Source: Paenibacillus mellifer
GTDB lineage: Bacteria > Bacillota > Bacilli > Paenibacillales > Paenibacillaceae
Assembly (NCBI RefSeq): GCF_023195895.1
Contig: NZ_JALPRK010000020.1
Coordinates: forward strand, 39,406-103,405
Direction: 5' to 3'
Length of the DNA: 64,000 nt
Under the pieces are notes generated by a model that was not told the origin of the DNA, did not search any database, and saw only the letters and a list, made by a program, of their open reading frames with translations. This document shows positions 36,320 to 45,158 of the stretch, in pieces; the first letter of the stretch is position 1; every line of letters begins with the position of its first letter. Position numbers and translations under genes: made by a program.

Positions 36320-36348
36320 TTTACAATACCAACACACTAGTGTACTAT
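36320..36348 (+). promoter_or_regulatory. Promoter with GntR-type palindrome for the five-gene ABC operon
   Basis: TTTACA (36320-36325), a 17-base spacer, and TACTAT (36343-36348). The spacer contains the perfect 10-base palindrome ACACTAGTGT (36334-36343), which touches the -10. A repressor there would block polymerase. The YtrA-like GntR protein encoded in the operon is the obvious candidate. Confidence 0.6.
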
Positions 36349-36385
36349 TTAACTATGACACCAATACAATGAAGGAGTGAATGAA

Positions 36386-37393
36386 ATGAACGTGCAGCTT
36401 CAGCACATGGAAAACACAGTGCCTGGCTTGGACGCGGCGGGTAACCTGCCGGGACGGGAACCGGTCGTGTTATCAGTAAAGCAGGTTACGAAAAGAATCG
36501 GCAGCAAGCCGATCGTTGATAAGTTGTCTTTTGATATCCGCCGGGGAGAAATTGTGGGTCTGCTGGGACCTAATGGCGCCGGGAAAACAACAACGATCCG
36601 CATGATCGTGGGCCTGATCGGCATGACGGAGGGCGATGTCCAAGTGAAAGGCGTCAGCGTCCGGCAGCAATTTTCCAAAGCGATCGCCCATGTTGGCGCA
36701 ATCATTGAGAATCCGGAGTTCTATCCGTATATGACCGGGTACGATAATCTGAAGCAATATCAGCGGATGAGCGAGGGGATTACAGAGGAGCGGATACAAG
36801 AGGTCACCCGGCTGGTCGGCCTGGAGAAGGCGATGAACAAACGCGTCAAGGCCTATTCGCTGGGCATGCGTCAGCGTCTTGGCATCGCGCAGGCATTACT
36901 GCATCGTCCCTCGATCCTGATTCTCGATGAGCCGACGAACGGACTGGATCCCGCGGGGATCCGGGAAATGCGCGACTATCTGAAACGCATCGCTGCCGAA
37001 GAGGGCATCGCCGTCCTTGTGTCCAGCCACTTGCTGGCCGAGATGGAGTTGATGTGCAACCGCGTAGTCGTCATACAGGAAGGAAAGTTCGTAACCGAAC
37101 GCACCCTTGGCGAGGCGGCGGAGAAAGAGAAGGCGGAGGAGCGGGTGAACGTCACCTTCCGAGTATCCGATGCCGAAGCAGCGAAAGTAAGACTCGTCCG
37201 AATGGAGGAGATCCGCTTGTTGGGATTATCTCCGGAACGGAAAGAGGTGACGATCTCGGTGCGCGACAACTACATCCCGCGTGTTGTAGGCGCGCTCGGC
37301 GGCGAAGGGATCGCCATTTATCGAATTGAGGAAGTGAAAGCGTCGCTGGAAGACGAGTTCTTGAAATGGACGGGAGGGAACCAAATTGCGTAG
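36386..37393 (+). CDS. ABC transporter ATP-binding protein (BcrA-like)
   Basis: ATPase of about 335 residues of the bacitracin/lantibiotic-export type. Walker A GPNGAGKTTTIRM near residue 66, signature YSLGMRQRLGIAQALL near 154, Walker B LILDEPTNGLDPAGI near 177. An extra ~35-residue leader precedes the ATPase fold and a C-terminal domain of ~100 residues follows, as in BcrA/LptA proteins. GGAG lies eight bases before ATG 36386. It overlaps the next permease gene by 8 bases and is first in the operon. Confidence 0.88.
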   Translation: MNVQLQHMENTVPGLDAAGNLPGREPVVLSVKQVTKRIGSKPIVDKLSFDIRRGEIVGLLGPNGAGKTTTIRMIVGLIGMTEGDVQVKGVSVRQQFSKAIAHVGAIIENPEFYPYMTGYDNLKQYQRMSEGITEERIQEVTRLVGLEKAMNKRVKAYSLGMRQRLGIAQALLHRPSILILDEPTNGLDPAGIREMRDYLKRIAAEEGIAVLVSSHLLAEMELMCNRVVVIQEGKFVTERTLGEAAEKEKAEERVNVTFRVSDAEAAKVRLVRMEEIRLLGLSPERKEVTISVRDNYIPRVVGALGGEGIAIYRIEEVKASLEDEFLKWTGGNQIA

Positions 37394-38144
37394 TTTTACC
37401 AAGCTTGTCGTAAATGAATGGTTGAAAATGTCCAAGAAACGCAGCTTTCTAGTCCCCTATGTGCTAATCGCCGCGTTTATCGCCGGTATGCTATATATGA
37501 TGTACAATTACTCGGATCAGTTGCCGTCGTTCCTTGAATTTGCCGGGATGGTGATATCCAGAAACGGTTTAGGTCAAATGCTTACTTTGCTGGTTATCAT
37601 CTGCACGGCGGGCATCGTGGCGAAGGAGCACAGTCTCGGAACCATCAAGCTGCTGCTGATCCGCTCGCAAAGCCGCAGCCGAATTTTAGCCTCTAAATAC
37701 GTAGCCGTGCTGTTGTTCATTCTGTCGATCTTCGTCTTTACGCTTGCGGCAGCTCTGCTCGGCGGAGGACTGGTTTTCGGATTCGGCGGTTCGCTGGAGA
37801 CCGGCTGGAACGATGTCCTAAGCGGAGCCTTATATCAAGTCATTTATACGCTCGTCTATGTTACAATCGCTTTCCTTGCCAGCATCTTAACGCGTTCATC
37901 GGGAGCGACGATCGGCATCGGTATGTTCCTTGTAGTCTTGGAGGAATTGGTTGTCGTCTTGCTATCGAGATATGAGTTCACGAAATACCTGATCTTCGCT
38001 AACGCCGACCTGTCGGTGTATGTCAACGGGAATCCACCGATGCCGGGTATGACGTTGACTTTCTCCTCCGTGGTGATCGCCGCATATGTAGTCTTGTTTC
38101 TCGCAGTCAGCTTTGTTACGTTTAAGAAACGAGATGTCGCTTGA
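37386..38144 (+). CDS. ABC-2 type permease (BcrB-like)
   Basis: Membrane protein of 252 residues with six hydrophobic segments and the ABC-2 layout: a cytoplasmic start RSFTKLVVNEWLKM followed by the first helix, and a KEHSLGTIKLLLIRSQSRS loop after the second. It should pair with the preceding ATPase to export or remove a membrane-active compound. The start is TTG 37386 with GGGAGGG seven bases upstream, overlapping the ATPase stop. Confidence 0.85.
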   Translation: MRSFTKLVVNEWLKMSKKRSFLVPYVLIAAFIAGMLYMMYNYSDQLPSFLEFAGMVISRNGLGQMLTLLVIICTAGIVAKEHSLGTIKLLLIRSQSRSRILASKYVAVLLFILSIFVFTLAAALLGGGLVFGFGGSLETGWNDVLSGALYQVIYTLVYVTIAFLASILTRSSGATIGIGMFLVVLEELVVVLLSRYEFTKYLIFANADLSVYVNGNPPMPGMTLTFSSVVIAAYVVLFLAVSFVTFKKRDVA

Positions 38145-38195
38145 TCAGGATCATCCCTATCATCAGCGACATCCGGCGGAAAGGAGCCATGGAAT

Positions 38196-38570
38196 GTGAG
38201 CATCGAATTCGACAATAATCTGCCGATCTATCTGCAAATTATGAACTATTTAAAAAGAGAAATCGTGACCGGCAGATTGAAGGCCGGCGATAAAATCCCA
38301 TCCGTACGCGAACTTGCAGCTGAGCTGCAGATCAACCCGAATACCGTGCAGCGGACTTTTCAGGAATTGGAGCGTGAAGCCGTCGTGGAAACGAAACGGG
38401 GACTTGGAAGATACGTGACAAGTGAGGAATCGAAAATTATGAATATTAAGAAAGAAATGGCCGGCGAGCTGCTTGACCGTTTTATCGGGGGAATGCAGGA
38501 ACTGGGTTTTACCAATCAAGATATTGCGGCGCTTGTCGCTGACGCTATGAAATCGGACGATCCACACTAG
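38196..38570 (+). CDS. GntR-family regulator, YtrA subfamily
   Basis: A 124-residue winged-helix repressor. LPIYLQIMNYLKREIVTG opens the GntR domain, and SVRELAAELQINPNTVQRTF near 41-60 is the helix-turn-helix. Only a short C-terminal helix region follows, as in YtrA-type members, which bind small effectors poorly and often control ABC operons for envelope antibiotics. The start is GTG with AAGGAG ten bases upstream. Its place in the centre of two ABC pairs and the palindrome at the promoter support autoregulation. Confidence 0.9.
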   Translation: MSIEFDNNLPIYLQIMNYLKREIVTGRLKAGDKIPSVRELAAELQINPNTVQRTFQELEREAVVETKRGLGRYVTSEESKIMNIKKEMAGELLDRFIGGMQELGFTNQDIAALVADAMKSDDPH

Positions 38571-38588
38571 AGAGGAGGACAACCATCA

Positions 38589-39287
38589 ATGGAACAGTTA
38601 TTGGAAGTGCAAGGCCTATCGAAGTCGTACGGCAGCAAAAAAGCGTTGCACGGAGTGTCCTTCAGCATCGGTAAAGGGAAGATCGTCGGCCTGCTCGGCA
38701 CGAACGGCAGCGGAAAAAGCACGTTGATGAAAATCGCCGCCGGCCTGATCCATCCCTCTGGCGGTAAAATCACGGTAGACGGAACACCCGTAGGGTTAGC
38801 GACCAAATCGCTGGTGTCCTTTATGCCCGATCGTCCTCTAACGGAATCCTGGATGAAAGTACGGGACGCCGTGGGATTTTACCGGGATTTCTACCCGGAT
38901 TTCGATGAACAGAAGGCTCGCATGATGCTGGACTTCATGAACTTGCATGAGAAGGAAAAGATCAACGCCCTATCCAAGGGCATGAACGAGCGGCTTCAAC
39001 TGACGTTGACGTTGTCGAGAAATGCGAAATTGTATTTGCTCGACGAACCGATCGGCGGGGTGGACCCGGTGGCTAGAGCTAAAATTTTGGACGCCATCGT
39101 GGAGTTTTACAATGAGGAGAGCAGCCTGGTGATTTCCACCCACCTCGTGCGAGATATCGAGCGGATTTTCGATGAGGTGATTTTTATCCGGGGCGGCGAG
39201 ATTGTCATGCAGGAGGAAGTGGAGAACTTGCGGATCCAATATGGCAAAAGCGTCGATGACATGTTCAGAGAGGTGTTTGCGGAATGA
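38589..39287 (+). CDS. ABC transporter ATP-binding protein (YtrB-like)
   Basis: Compact ATPase of 232 residues. Walker A GTNGSGKST near residue 36, Walker B LYLLDEPIGGVDPVARAK near 143. The signature is divergent, LSKGMNERLQL, as in the YtrB/CcmA branch. AGAGGAGG precedes the ATG. The following permease overlaps by four bases. It forms the second transporter of the operon. Confidence 0.88.
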   Translation: MEQLLEVQGLSKSYGSKKALHGVSFSIGKGKIVGLLGTNGSGKSTLMKIAAGLIHPSGGKITVDGTPVGLATKSLVSFMPDRPLTESWMKVRDAVGFYRDFYPDFDEQKARMMLDFMNLHEKEKINALSKGMNERLQLTLTLSRNAKLYLLDEPIGGVDPVARAKILDAIVEFYNEESSLVISTHLVRDIERIFDEVIFIRGGEIVMQEEVENLRIQYGKSVDDMFREVFAE

Positions 39288-40042
39288 TGAAATTATTGAA
39301 GTACGATATCAAACAAAATGCCAATACCTTGTTGGGGTTGGCCGCTGTCTTGGTGATCGTACAAGGCTTCCTATCGATTGCAGGTAACCTTCGTCATTGG
39401 GACGGGGAAATCATCTTCGTCTTAACCCTCGTGCTTTATTTAACGGCTGCCATCATCATGATCGTTCAGGCATGCAAAACGTTCGCAAACAACATTAAGG
39501 CTTATCATCGCCGGTTGCTCCCGCTGCATCCCATCTGGACGATCTTGTCCTCGCTGCTGTTCAGTTGGCTTGTGGGGTTGATGATCACGGTTATAATTGC
39601 CGTTCATGCGTCGCTGTATCTCTCACTGGCTAAGTTTCCCCTTGATTTTGTGAACATTGAGTTGGCGGGGGCCAAGGACGTGATCTTGATGATCTTTAGT
39701 ATCATCTGGGTGTATACGTTGCTGATTCTGACGATCTTTACCTCCATCACGATTGGCGCCAGCGTGAGCATCCAGGGCAAAGCCGGAACATGGGTCGGCA
39801 TTATCTCCTTTTTCTTGATCCAGAACGGGATCTCTTGGCTGGAAAACCTGCTGTTTGGGGAGAACGATACAACCATGCTGAATTACGGAACGATTCATTT
39901 CGGAACCTCGGAGGAGATCCGTTCGGGAACAGCGGAGGCGGTGAACATCATGTCGCTGGGTTCGCTCCTGTTCGAGGTTGTCCTGGCGGGTTTGATGATT
40001 TACACCATCTCTTATCTGCTCAGCAAACGGGTCCAAATTTAA
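39284..40042 (+). CDS. ABC-2-like membrane permease of the second transporter
   Basis: A 252-residue integral membrane protein with about six hydrophobic helices, beginning MMKLLKYDIKQNANTLLG. The sequence is too diverged for a named family, but the ATGA overlap with the ATPase gene and its topology make it the partner permease. A long, perfect, bidirectional hairpin ends the operon. Confidence 0.78.
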   Translation: MMKLLKYDIKQNANTLLGLAAVLVIVQGFLSIAGNLRHWDGEIIFVLTLVLYLTAAIIMIVQACKTFANNIKAYHRRLLPLHPIWTILSSLLFSWLVGLMITVIIAVHASLYLSLAKFPLDFVNIELAGAKDVILMIFSIIWVYTLLILTIFTSITIGASVSIQGKAGTWVGIISFFLIQNGISWLENLLFGENDTTMLNYGTIHFGTSEEIRSGTAEAVNIMSLGSLLFEVVLAGLMIYTISYLLSKRVQI

Positions 40043-40050
40043 GGTTTATG

Positions 40051-40107
40051 AAAAAACCGCAGAAGTCGCGCCATCCCTTTGAAGGGATGCGGACTCTGCG
40101 GTTTTTT
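40051..40107. terminator. Bidirectional terminator closing the ABC operon
   Basis: AAAAAACCGCAG and CTGCGGTTTTTT bracket an inner CCATCCC...GGGATG hairpin. It serves the + operon and the convergent DUF1129 gene. Confidence 0.92.
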
Positions 40108-40114
40108 GATGGGA

Positions 40115-40837
40115 TTAGCTCTTCGAGCGGCGTCCGAAGAAGAAGATTTGCCCGGCTAAGCCGACGGCAAATACGATCAGGCTGTCCCAAGGCGATACGG
40201 TGAAGGCCGGCATAATTCGGTTCAGCAGGGTGCCAACGATGATCAGCACGGCCGCAACGGCGATATAAGTGCCAAATGCACGGAGGTTGAATCCGCCGGG
40301 ACCGGAGGTAGGCCCAGCTCCCGGCGTCCCGGATCCCTCCTTGCCGTCTCCAGTTTTGGCGTTGTTACCCAAGAAGCGGGTGACAAGCTCGATGAGCACA
40401 ATCGACAGGCCGGCGATAATCAGCAGCGAGGAGCTGCTGATCTGGGTATATTCCAATTCTCCACCAAACCATTTGCTGAAAAAGCCGGTGATCATATAAA
40501 TAAAGAAGACCCAGGTCAAAGCTACCCAGGGGATCATTGTATAATATTTGACTTTGTCCTTCAGGGTCCGGGGCTTCCGTCTCTGCACGTCCTCTTCTAG
40601 CTCCGCGCAATAAGTCTTCGGATCGGCTCCGAAAAGTTCTGTCGCCGAGACGCCCTTGGCTTGGTTCTTGACGATTTGCCGGGCCAGGTCCAGCAGGATC
40701 TCTTCCCCTTTGGCTTCAGTAAGCGAGCTTGCGCCGGAACGGAAGTACAAGACCATCTCCCCGAAATACGCTTCGTTCTCCGGCGTCATTTGTTGTCGCA
40801 GCCGTTTGGTTTCGCCGATCATTTCGTGGATATACAT
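40115..40837 (-). CDS. DUF1129 family membrane protein
   Basis: A 240-residue protein with a soluble N-terminal ~115 residues (starting MYIHEMIGETKRLRQQM) and four hydrophobic helices in the C-terminal half. The pattern of an acidic helical N-domain followed by a four-helix membrane domain with a Gly/Pro-rich loop fits DUF1129. Function is unknown. A longer frame runs to 40990, but GGGAGGGAG lies nine bases before the ATG at 40837, which is the better start. Confidence 0.78.
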   Translation of the reverse strand: MYIHEMIGETKRLRQQMTPENEAYFGEMVLYFRSGASSLTEAKGEEILLDLARQIVKNQAKGVSATELFGADPKTYCAELEEDVQRRKPRTLKDKVKYYTMIPWVALTWVFFIYMITGFFSKWFGGELEYTQISSSSLLIIAGLSIVLIELVTRFLGNNAKTGDGKEGSGTPGAGPTSGPGGFNLRAFGTYIAVAAVLIIVGTLLNRIMPAFTVSPWDSLIVFAVGLAGQIFFFGRRSKS

Positions 40838-41085
40838 GGTAGTATCTCTCCCTCCCAGTTTCTTCCGTAGTATACTGCATAGTTTGTCTGATTCGCAAGG
40901 GACCATGGCAGGGCTGATGCGCCAGTAGAACGGAACTAATGGATTATGAACATTCCTTGAACAAGGAATAAAAAGCGTCTCTTCCTCCAAAAACTACAGC
41001 ATAAGTAAAACGGCAGGCGCCGGCAAATAGGCTGCATTTAAGTCGATTAGCGGCCTGTACACTAACGTTGCGGGAGGCAGAGCCA

Positions 41086-41307
41086 GTGGGAAAATATGAA
41101 TCGGAGCTGACCCGGAGGTATTTGCTGAACAGCAACTCCCGGGGCAGCCTGGAAGAAGTCGTGACGAATGATACCTCTGAGGACGGCAGCATATTGTGCG
41201 GAGATGACGAGGCCTGCGACGAAGGTCATATGGGCAACCACCAGTTTATGAAGGAGTGGGAAGGTCGAGTCACGACGCATGCGTTGTTCCGACAATCCTA
41301 CGAATAG
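41086..41307 (+). CDS. Small acidic protein of unknown function
   Basis: A 73-residue protein with a basic N-terminal part (GKYESELTRRYLLNSNSRG) and an acidic centre (GDDEACDEGH). GGGAGG lies eight bases before GTG 41086; a TTG at 41068 would place the start upstream of that site. No family is recognised. It sits alone between the DUF1129 gene, divergent, and the hydrolase. Confidence 0.55.
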   Translation: MGKYESELTRRYLLNSNSRGSLEEVVTNDTSEDGSILCGDDEACDEGHMGNHQFMKEWEGRVTTHALFRQSYE

Positions 41308-41366
41308 AAAGTTGAAGGCGCCCCCCTACGCGATCCGAATTGACACTCTGGCACCGGTGATGATAA

Positions 41367-41412
41367 GATAAGTTTAAATCATATTAAACTTATCGGATTT
41401 AACTGATATTAT
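41367..41412 (+). promoter_or_regulatory. Promoter with an 11-base-arm operator for the alpha/beta hydrolase
   Basis: GATAAGTTTAA (41367-41377) and TTAAACTTATC (41384-41394) are perfect inverted arms around ATCATA. The right arm contains the -35 TTAAAC (41384-41389), which is 17 bases from the -10 TATTAT (41407-41412). A dimeric repressor on the palindrome would block the promoter. No regulator gene is next to it. Confidence 0.65.
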
Positions 41413-41445
41413 ATCGTGACCGGAGTACGGGGAGGAGACGGGGAT

Positions 41446-42270
41446 ATGGAAAGACAGATTATCATCAATCATGGAGAAGAACAGCTTGCGGCCAGCATAC
41501 ATTACCCGGCCGAGAACAAACAAGGGGGGCGCTGCAATCGCGCTCCCCTGGTCGTCATCTGCCACGGATTCGTGGGCAGCCGCATCGGCGTCGACCGTCT
41601 ATTCGTCAAGACCGCAAGGGAATTGGCAGCGGACGGTTTCCTCGTGCTCCGTTTCGATTACCTTGGCTGCGGCGAGAGCAGCGGGAACTACGGGGAGCAC
41701 GGCGTCGAATCGATGATCGCCCAGACCCGGTCGGTGCTGGACTATGGTCTCGGGGCTCTCGATATCGATCCGACGAGGGTGACGCTGATTGGGCACAGCC
41801 TAGGCGGGATGGTTGCGCTCTTGACTGCGAACCGTGATCGGCGTGTGAAGAACCTTGTCTTATGGTCGGCCGTAGGTTATCCGTTTAGCGATATCGTCAA
41901 GATTACCGGGCGCGAGTTATACGATCGGGCGGTGAAGCACGGGGCCGCGGATTACCTGGGATTTGGTCTGACGCCGAAGTTCTTCGATTCGCTGGGAGAA
42001 TTTCAACCGCTCCAGGAAGCCGTTAAATTTACCGGCGACGTATTTGTCGTGCATGGAACCTCGGACGATACGATCCCGGCGGATTACGCTTTCTTGTATC
42101 AGAAGGTATTCTGGATGCGGCCGGAGGGGCGTTGCGATAAAGAGATTATTTTCCAGGGGAATCACACGTTCTCGTCTGGCGAACACCAGAACCTGGTCAT
42201 CCGGAAGACGAAGGATTGGCTCGGAGGTTTGGAAGCCAAGCAAACCGAATGGCAACACTGGATGATCTAA
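41446..42270 (+). CDS. Alpha/beta hydrolase
   Basis: Alpha/beta-hydrolase of about 274 residues. The nucleophile elbow is GHSLGG near residue 118. The acid lies in HGTSDDTIP near 204 and the catalytic His in GNHTFSS near 236. The oxyanion region is VICHGFVGSRIG. It resembles the acyl-CoA/feruloyl-esterase-like cytoplasmic hydrolases, with unknown substrate. GGGGAGGAG precedes ATG 41446; the frame opens earlier at 41416. It is controlled by the palindromic promoter just upstream. Confidence 0.88.
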   Translation: MERQIIINHGEEQLAASIHYPAENKQGGRCNRAPLVVICHGFVGSRIGVDRLFVKTARELAADGFLVLRFDYLGCGESSGNYGEHGVESMIAQTRSVLDYGLGALDIDPTRVTLIGHSLGGMVALLTANRDRRVKNLVLWSAVGYPFSDIVKITGRELYDRAVKHGAADYLGFGLTPKFFDSLGEFQPLQEAVKFTGDVFVVHGTSDDTIPADYAFLYQKVFWMRPEGRCDKEIIFQGNHTFSSGEHQNLVIRKTKDWLGGLEAKQTEWQHWMI

Positions 42271-42385
42271 TGACCAGAGGAGAAGGAGACCGCTGCAACC
42301 CGATACACAAAAACTGGTAAAATCCTTCTAGGATGGATACAATGAAGATGTAACCATTTTTTGGCGTAGGGAGGTTTGGGAGCTG

Positions 42386-43174
42386 ATGTCTCAGCCTGCA
42401 TTGTTTATTGCACACGGATCGCCTACTTTGGCCATTGAGCAAAACGCATATACGGAATTTCTTCGCCAATTGGGCCAAGAAACGCTGGAACTACCCAAAG
42501 CCGTTGTGATCTTCTCCGCCCACTGGGATGATCCGGTACAATGGGTCTCGACCGACACGGCACATACGACAATGCACGACTTCTACGGGTTTCCGGATGA
42601 AATGTACGCAATCGAATATCCGGCTCCGGGCAGTACCGAGTTGAGCGGGGAAATCGAGGCGATCTTCCGAGCGCATAATCTGCCATATAAGCCTTCGGTG
42701 GGGAGAGGTCTCGATCATGGGGCTTGGGTGGTCTTGCAACTGTTATTTCCATCCGCCGAGATCCCGGTAGTGGCTCTATCCGTAGACGCCAAACGCGAAC
42801 CAGAAGAACAGTATGCCATCGGTAAGATGTTGTCCGAGCTGCGGCATCAGAATATCCTTGTGATCGGCAGCGGCGGATTGGTTCATAACCTTCGCCTGCT
42901 CGACTGGGAAGCGGGGAAACCGGAGGCATGGGCGGTTGAATTTGACGATTGGGTGGGTCAGCAGCTGCAGAGTTGGGATTTGCGGCAGCTGTTTGATTAT
43001 GATCACAAGGCTCCACATGTGAGAATGGCGATTCCTTCTTACGGGCGAGAGCATTTCGCGCCGCTGCTGTACGCTATGGGCGCTGCGGATGACGAGCGCC
43101 GGGCGGTGAAGTTGTTTCAGGATTATCAGTACGGCAGCCTTAGCTTGAACTGCTGGAAGTTCGGCGGCTCTTGA
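42386..43174 (+). CDS. DODA-type extradiol aromatic ring-opening dioxygenase
   Basis: LigB-fold protein of 262 residues like E. coli YgiD (4,5-DOPA dioxygenase). Zn/Fe ligands are visible as His in FIAHGSPTL near residue 10, His in FSAHWDD near 48, and His in GSGGLVHNLR near 168. MHDFYGFPDEMY and GRGLDHGAWV are family motifs. It would cleave catechol-type rings, physiological substrate unknown. AGGGAGG precedes the ATG. It starts 115 bases after the hydrolase, so they could be co-transcribed. Confidence 0.9.
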   Translation: MSQPALFIAHGSPTLAIEQNAYTEFLRQLGQETLELPKAVVIFSAHWDDPVQWVSTDTAHTTMHDFYGFPDEMYAIEYPAPGSTELSGEIEAIFRAHNLPYKPSVGRGLDHGAWVVLQLLFPSAEIPVVALSVDAKREPEEQYAIGKMLSELRHQNILVIGSGGLVHNLRLLDWEAGKPEAWAVEFDDWVGQQLQSWDLRQLFDYDHKAPHVRMAIPSYGREHFAPLLYAMGAADDERRAVKLFQDYQYGSLSLNCWKFGGS

Positions 43175-43222
43175 TGGGCGGAAGCTTCTTTCCGGTACAT
43201 GATAAAGCCGGTCTAAATAAAT

Positions 43223-43259
43223 AAAGCGCAGATCCCAAGGTTGGGGTCTGCGCTTTTTT
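43223..43259. terminator. Bidirectional terminator between dioxygenase and doxX genes
   Basis: AAAGCGCAGATCCC pairs with GGGGTCTGCGCTTT around a short loop, with a T run on the + side and A residues on the other. Confidence 0.9.
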
Positions 43260-43274
43260 CTGGCTGGAACGAGG

Positions 43275-43757
43275 TTAACGCCGTCGTCCGAAGTTCTTAC
43301 GGAAGTAAGGCTGGATGAAATAGTCCAAACCGATCCGCCCGGCATTCGAACCGGCCACGACGATAAAGATTTGAAGGAGCAGCAGCAGCGGGTTCGAGCT
43401 CACCGTCCCCGAGAACAAAAAGGCGAAATTCATGACCATGCCGAAGAAGGCAGCCAGCCAAGTAAAGGTGCCAAGGATGAGGCCAAGTCCGACAAGTACC
43501 TCTCCATAAGGTACCAGGATATTAAACAAGCCGACATTCGGTACGGCAAAGTGTTCAAGGAACGAAGCCCACCAGCTCGACACGGCCGGGTGTTCGCCGC
43601 CGCTCTTCGCCAAGGCCCCCGTCAGAAATCCAGCGGCATCAAAACCGCCGGTCACCTTACCCCACCCCGAGGTCAGCCATTCATAACCTACGTAAAGTCT
43701 TACCAGCAAGAGCAGCACGGATGCAATCGTACTCTCCCTTAACCATTTTACGATCAT
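43275..43757 (-). CDS. DoxX family membrane protein
   Basis: A 160-residue protein with four hydrophobic helices. LLLVRLYVGYEWLTSGWGKV is the DoxX opening motif, and the GEVLVGLGLILGTFTWLAA helix is typical. DoxX proteins are linked to thiosulfate:quinone oxidation or oxidative-stress membrane complexes; the role here is unknown. AAGGAG precedes the ATG. The upstream region to 43979 is AT-rich and also holds the yerB promoter in the other direction. Confidence 0.85.
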   Translation of the reverse strand: MIVKWLRESTIASVLLLLVRLYVGYEWLTSGWGKVTGGFDAAGFLTGALAKSGGEHPAVSSWWASFLEHFAVPNVGLFNILVPYGEVLVGLGLILGTFTWLAAFFGMVMNFAFLFSGTVSSNPLLLLLQIFIVVAGSNAGRIGLDYFIQPYFRKNFGRRR

Positions 43758-43937
43758 CTCTACATCTCCTTTCCGCTAACGCGGTGACAGTGTTCGTTCT
43801 TTTTCGTGGAAATATTCTCCTGTCCCTTAGTATTCATATTAGGGACAAAATTTAAAACATTCAATTAATTATTTTAAATTTTAACCATAATTTTACCTAA
43901 GTGATGTTCTGGCTTCCCCCAGGTCCGCGGTTCAACG

Positions 43938-43943
43938 TATAAT
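43938..43943 (+). promoter_or_regulatory. -10 element of the YerB-like gene
   Basis: Perfect TATAAT 36 bases upstream of the TTG start. The -35 position is C-rich and weak. Confidence 0.4.
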
Positions 43944-43979
43944 GTAGAAAACTCAGGAATTATGACGGAGGATATGCCT

Positions 43980-45047
43980 TTGAATTCATCGAAGTTAAGT
44001 TGGCTGCTGCTTGTATCGCTGCTCGTCGTTTTGCTCTCTGCCTGCGGAAAGAATGGGGAGGCTGCTCCTCCTGCGGACGGCATCGCTCCGCCGCAAACGG
44101 CGGTTCCGGAGGAGACGGCTCCGCCTGAACCGGAGACTCCCGCTTATACCGCCCCGCTGACCGGGCTGCCGCTGGAGGAGCCGATCACCCGCAGACCGCT
44201 TGCCATCATGATCAACAATGCCCCGGCGGCCCGCCCGCAATCGGGGTTGATCGATGCGGACGTTGTTTACGAGGTGCTGGCCGAAGGCGGGGTCACGCGA
44301 TTGGTCTCGATCTTTCACAGTCAGGCGGACAATGCCAAGATCGGTCCGATCCGCAGTATTCGCCCCTATATGATCGATTTAGGCGAGAGCTATCATGGGG
44401 TGCTGGTGCATGCCGGGGCAAGCAACGACGCTTACGCGATTCTGCAAAGACAGCATAAGGAGGATCTGGACGAGATCACGAATGCCGGGTCTTTCTTCTG
44501 GCGGGACAAGTCCCGGAAAGCGCCGCATAATTTGTACTCCAACGTGGAGAAACTCCTGGAAGGTGCCGCCAAACGAGGGTATGCGACGGAGGAGACGGCC
44601 GTGCCGGGGTACTCTTTTTATAAGGAAAACGAACAACCCAATTCCCTGGAATCGGCCAACAATGTGGAGATTAAATTTCAACTAGACAATTACCGGGTAA
44701 GTTACGTATACGATGCTGCGACTGGACTCTACAAGCGCTCCATCAACGGTGAGCCGCATACCGATCTGGAGAGCGGGGAACAAATAACCGCTGCGAACGT
44801 GATTGTGATTGGGGCGGACCATCAAGTATTAGATGACGTTGGCCGGCTGGAGGTCGGTTTGTCGCTTGGCGGTGAAGCGGTGGTGTTCCAGCAGGGCAAA
44901 GTGACTCGGGCTGAATGGATCCGCAAGGACGGGGACATCATTCGGTTCATCCAAGATAATGTGGAGCTGCCGATGGTGCCGGGCAAGACCTTTATCCACG
45001 TCGTCCCCAATACTCCAGATTTCGCCAGTCATGTTAAGGCAGAGTAA
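43980..45047 (+). CDS. yerB: DUF3048 lipoprotein, YerB-like
   Basis: Surface lipoprotein of about 355 residues. The signal peptide ends at LLSAC with Cys22 (counting from TTG 43980). A Pro/Glu-rich linker is followed by the DUF3048 domain: LTGLPLEEPITRRPLAIMIN, then EGGVTRLVSIFHSQ and IGPIRSIRPYM. The start is TTG 43980 because GGAGG lies eight bases before it; ATGs at 43962 and 43974 sit upstream of or too close to that site. In B. subtilis yerB neighbours yerC; here a yerC-like gene lies about 4 kb further on. Confidence 0.88.
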   Translation: MNSSKLSWLLLVSLLVVLLSACGKNGEAAPPADGIAPPQTAVPEETAPPEPETPAYTAPLTGLPLEEPITRRPLAIMINNAPAARPQSGLIDADVVYEVLAEGGVTRLVSIFHSQADNAKIGPIRSIRPYMIDLGESYHGVLVHAGASNDAYAILQRQHKEDLDEITNAGSFFWRDKSRKAPHNLYSNVEKLLEGAAKRGYATEETAVPGYSFYKENEQPNSLESANNVEIKFQLDNYRVSYVYDAATGLYKRSINGEPHTDLESGEQITAANVIVIGADHQVLDDVGRLEVGLSLGGEAVVFQQGKVTRAEWIRKDGDIIRFIQDNVELPMVPGKTFIHVVPNTPDFASHVKAE

Positions 45048-45158
45048 AGCCGCGGAAGGCAGATCTTGTATTTTTAGGGCGATGGAAGGATAACTCTGGG
45101 AGAATAAGGGGAAATATAAGCTTATGTTCGTGAAATGTTTGCGACATTATTTCCTATC

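Noticed and set aside
40953..40970. Hairpin ATTCCTT/AAGGAAT near the DUF1129 start as a terminator
   Set aside because: It is followed by A residues on the + strand and no gene ends there, so no terminator can be claimed.
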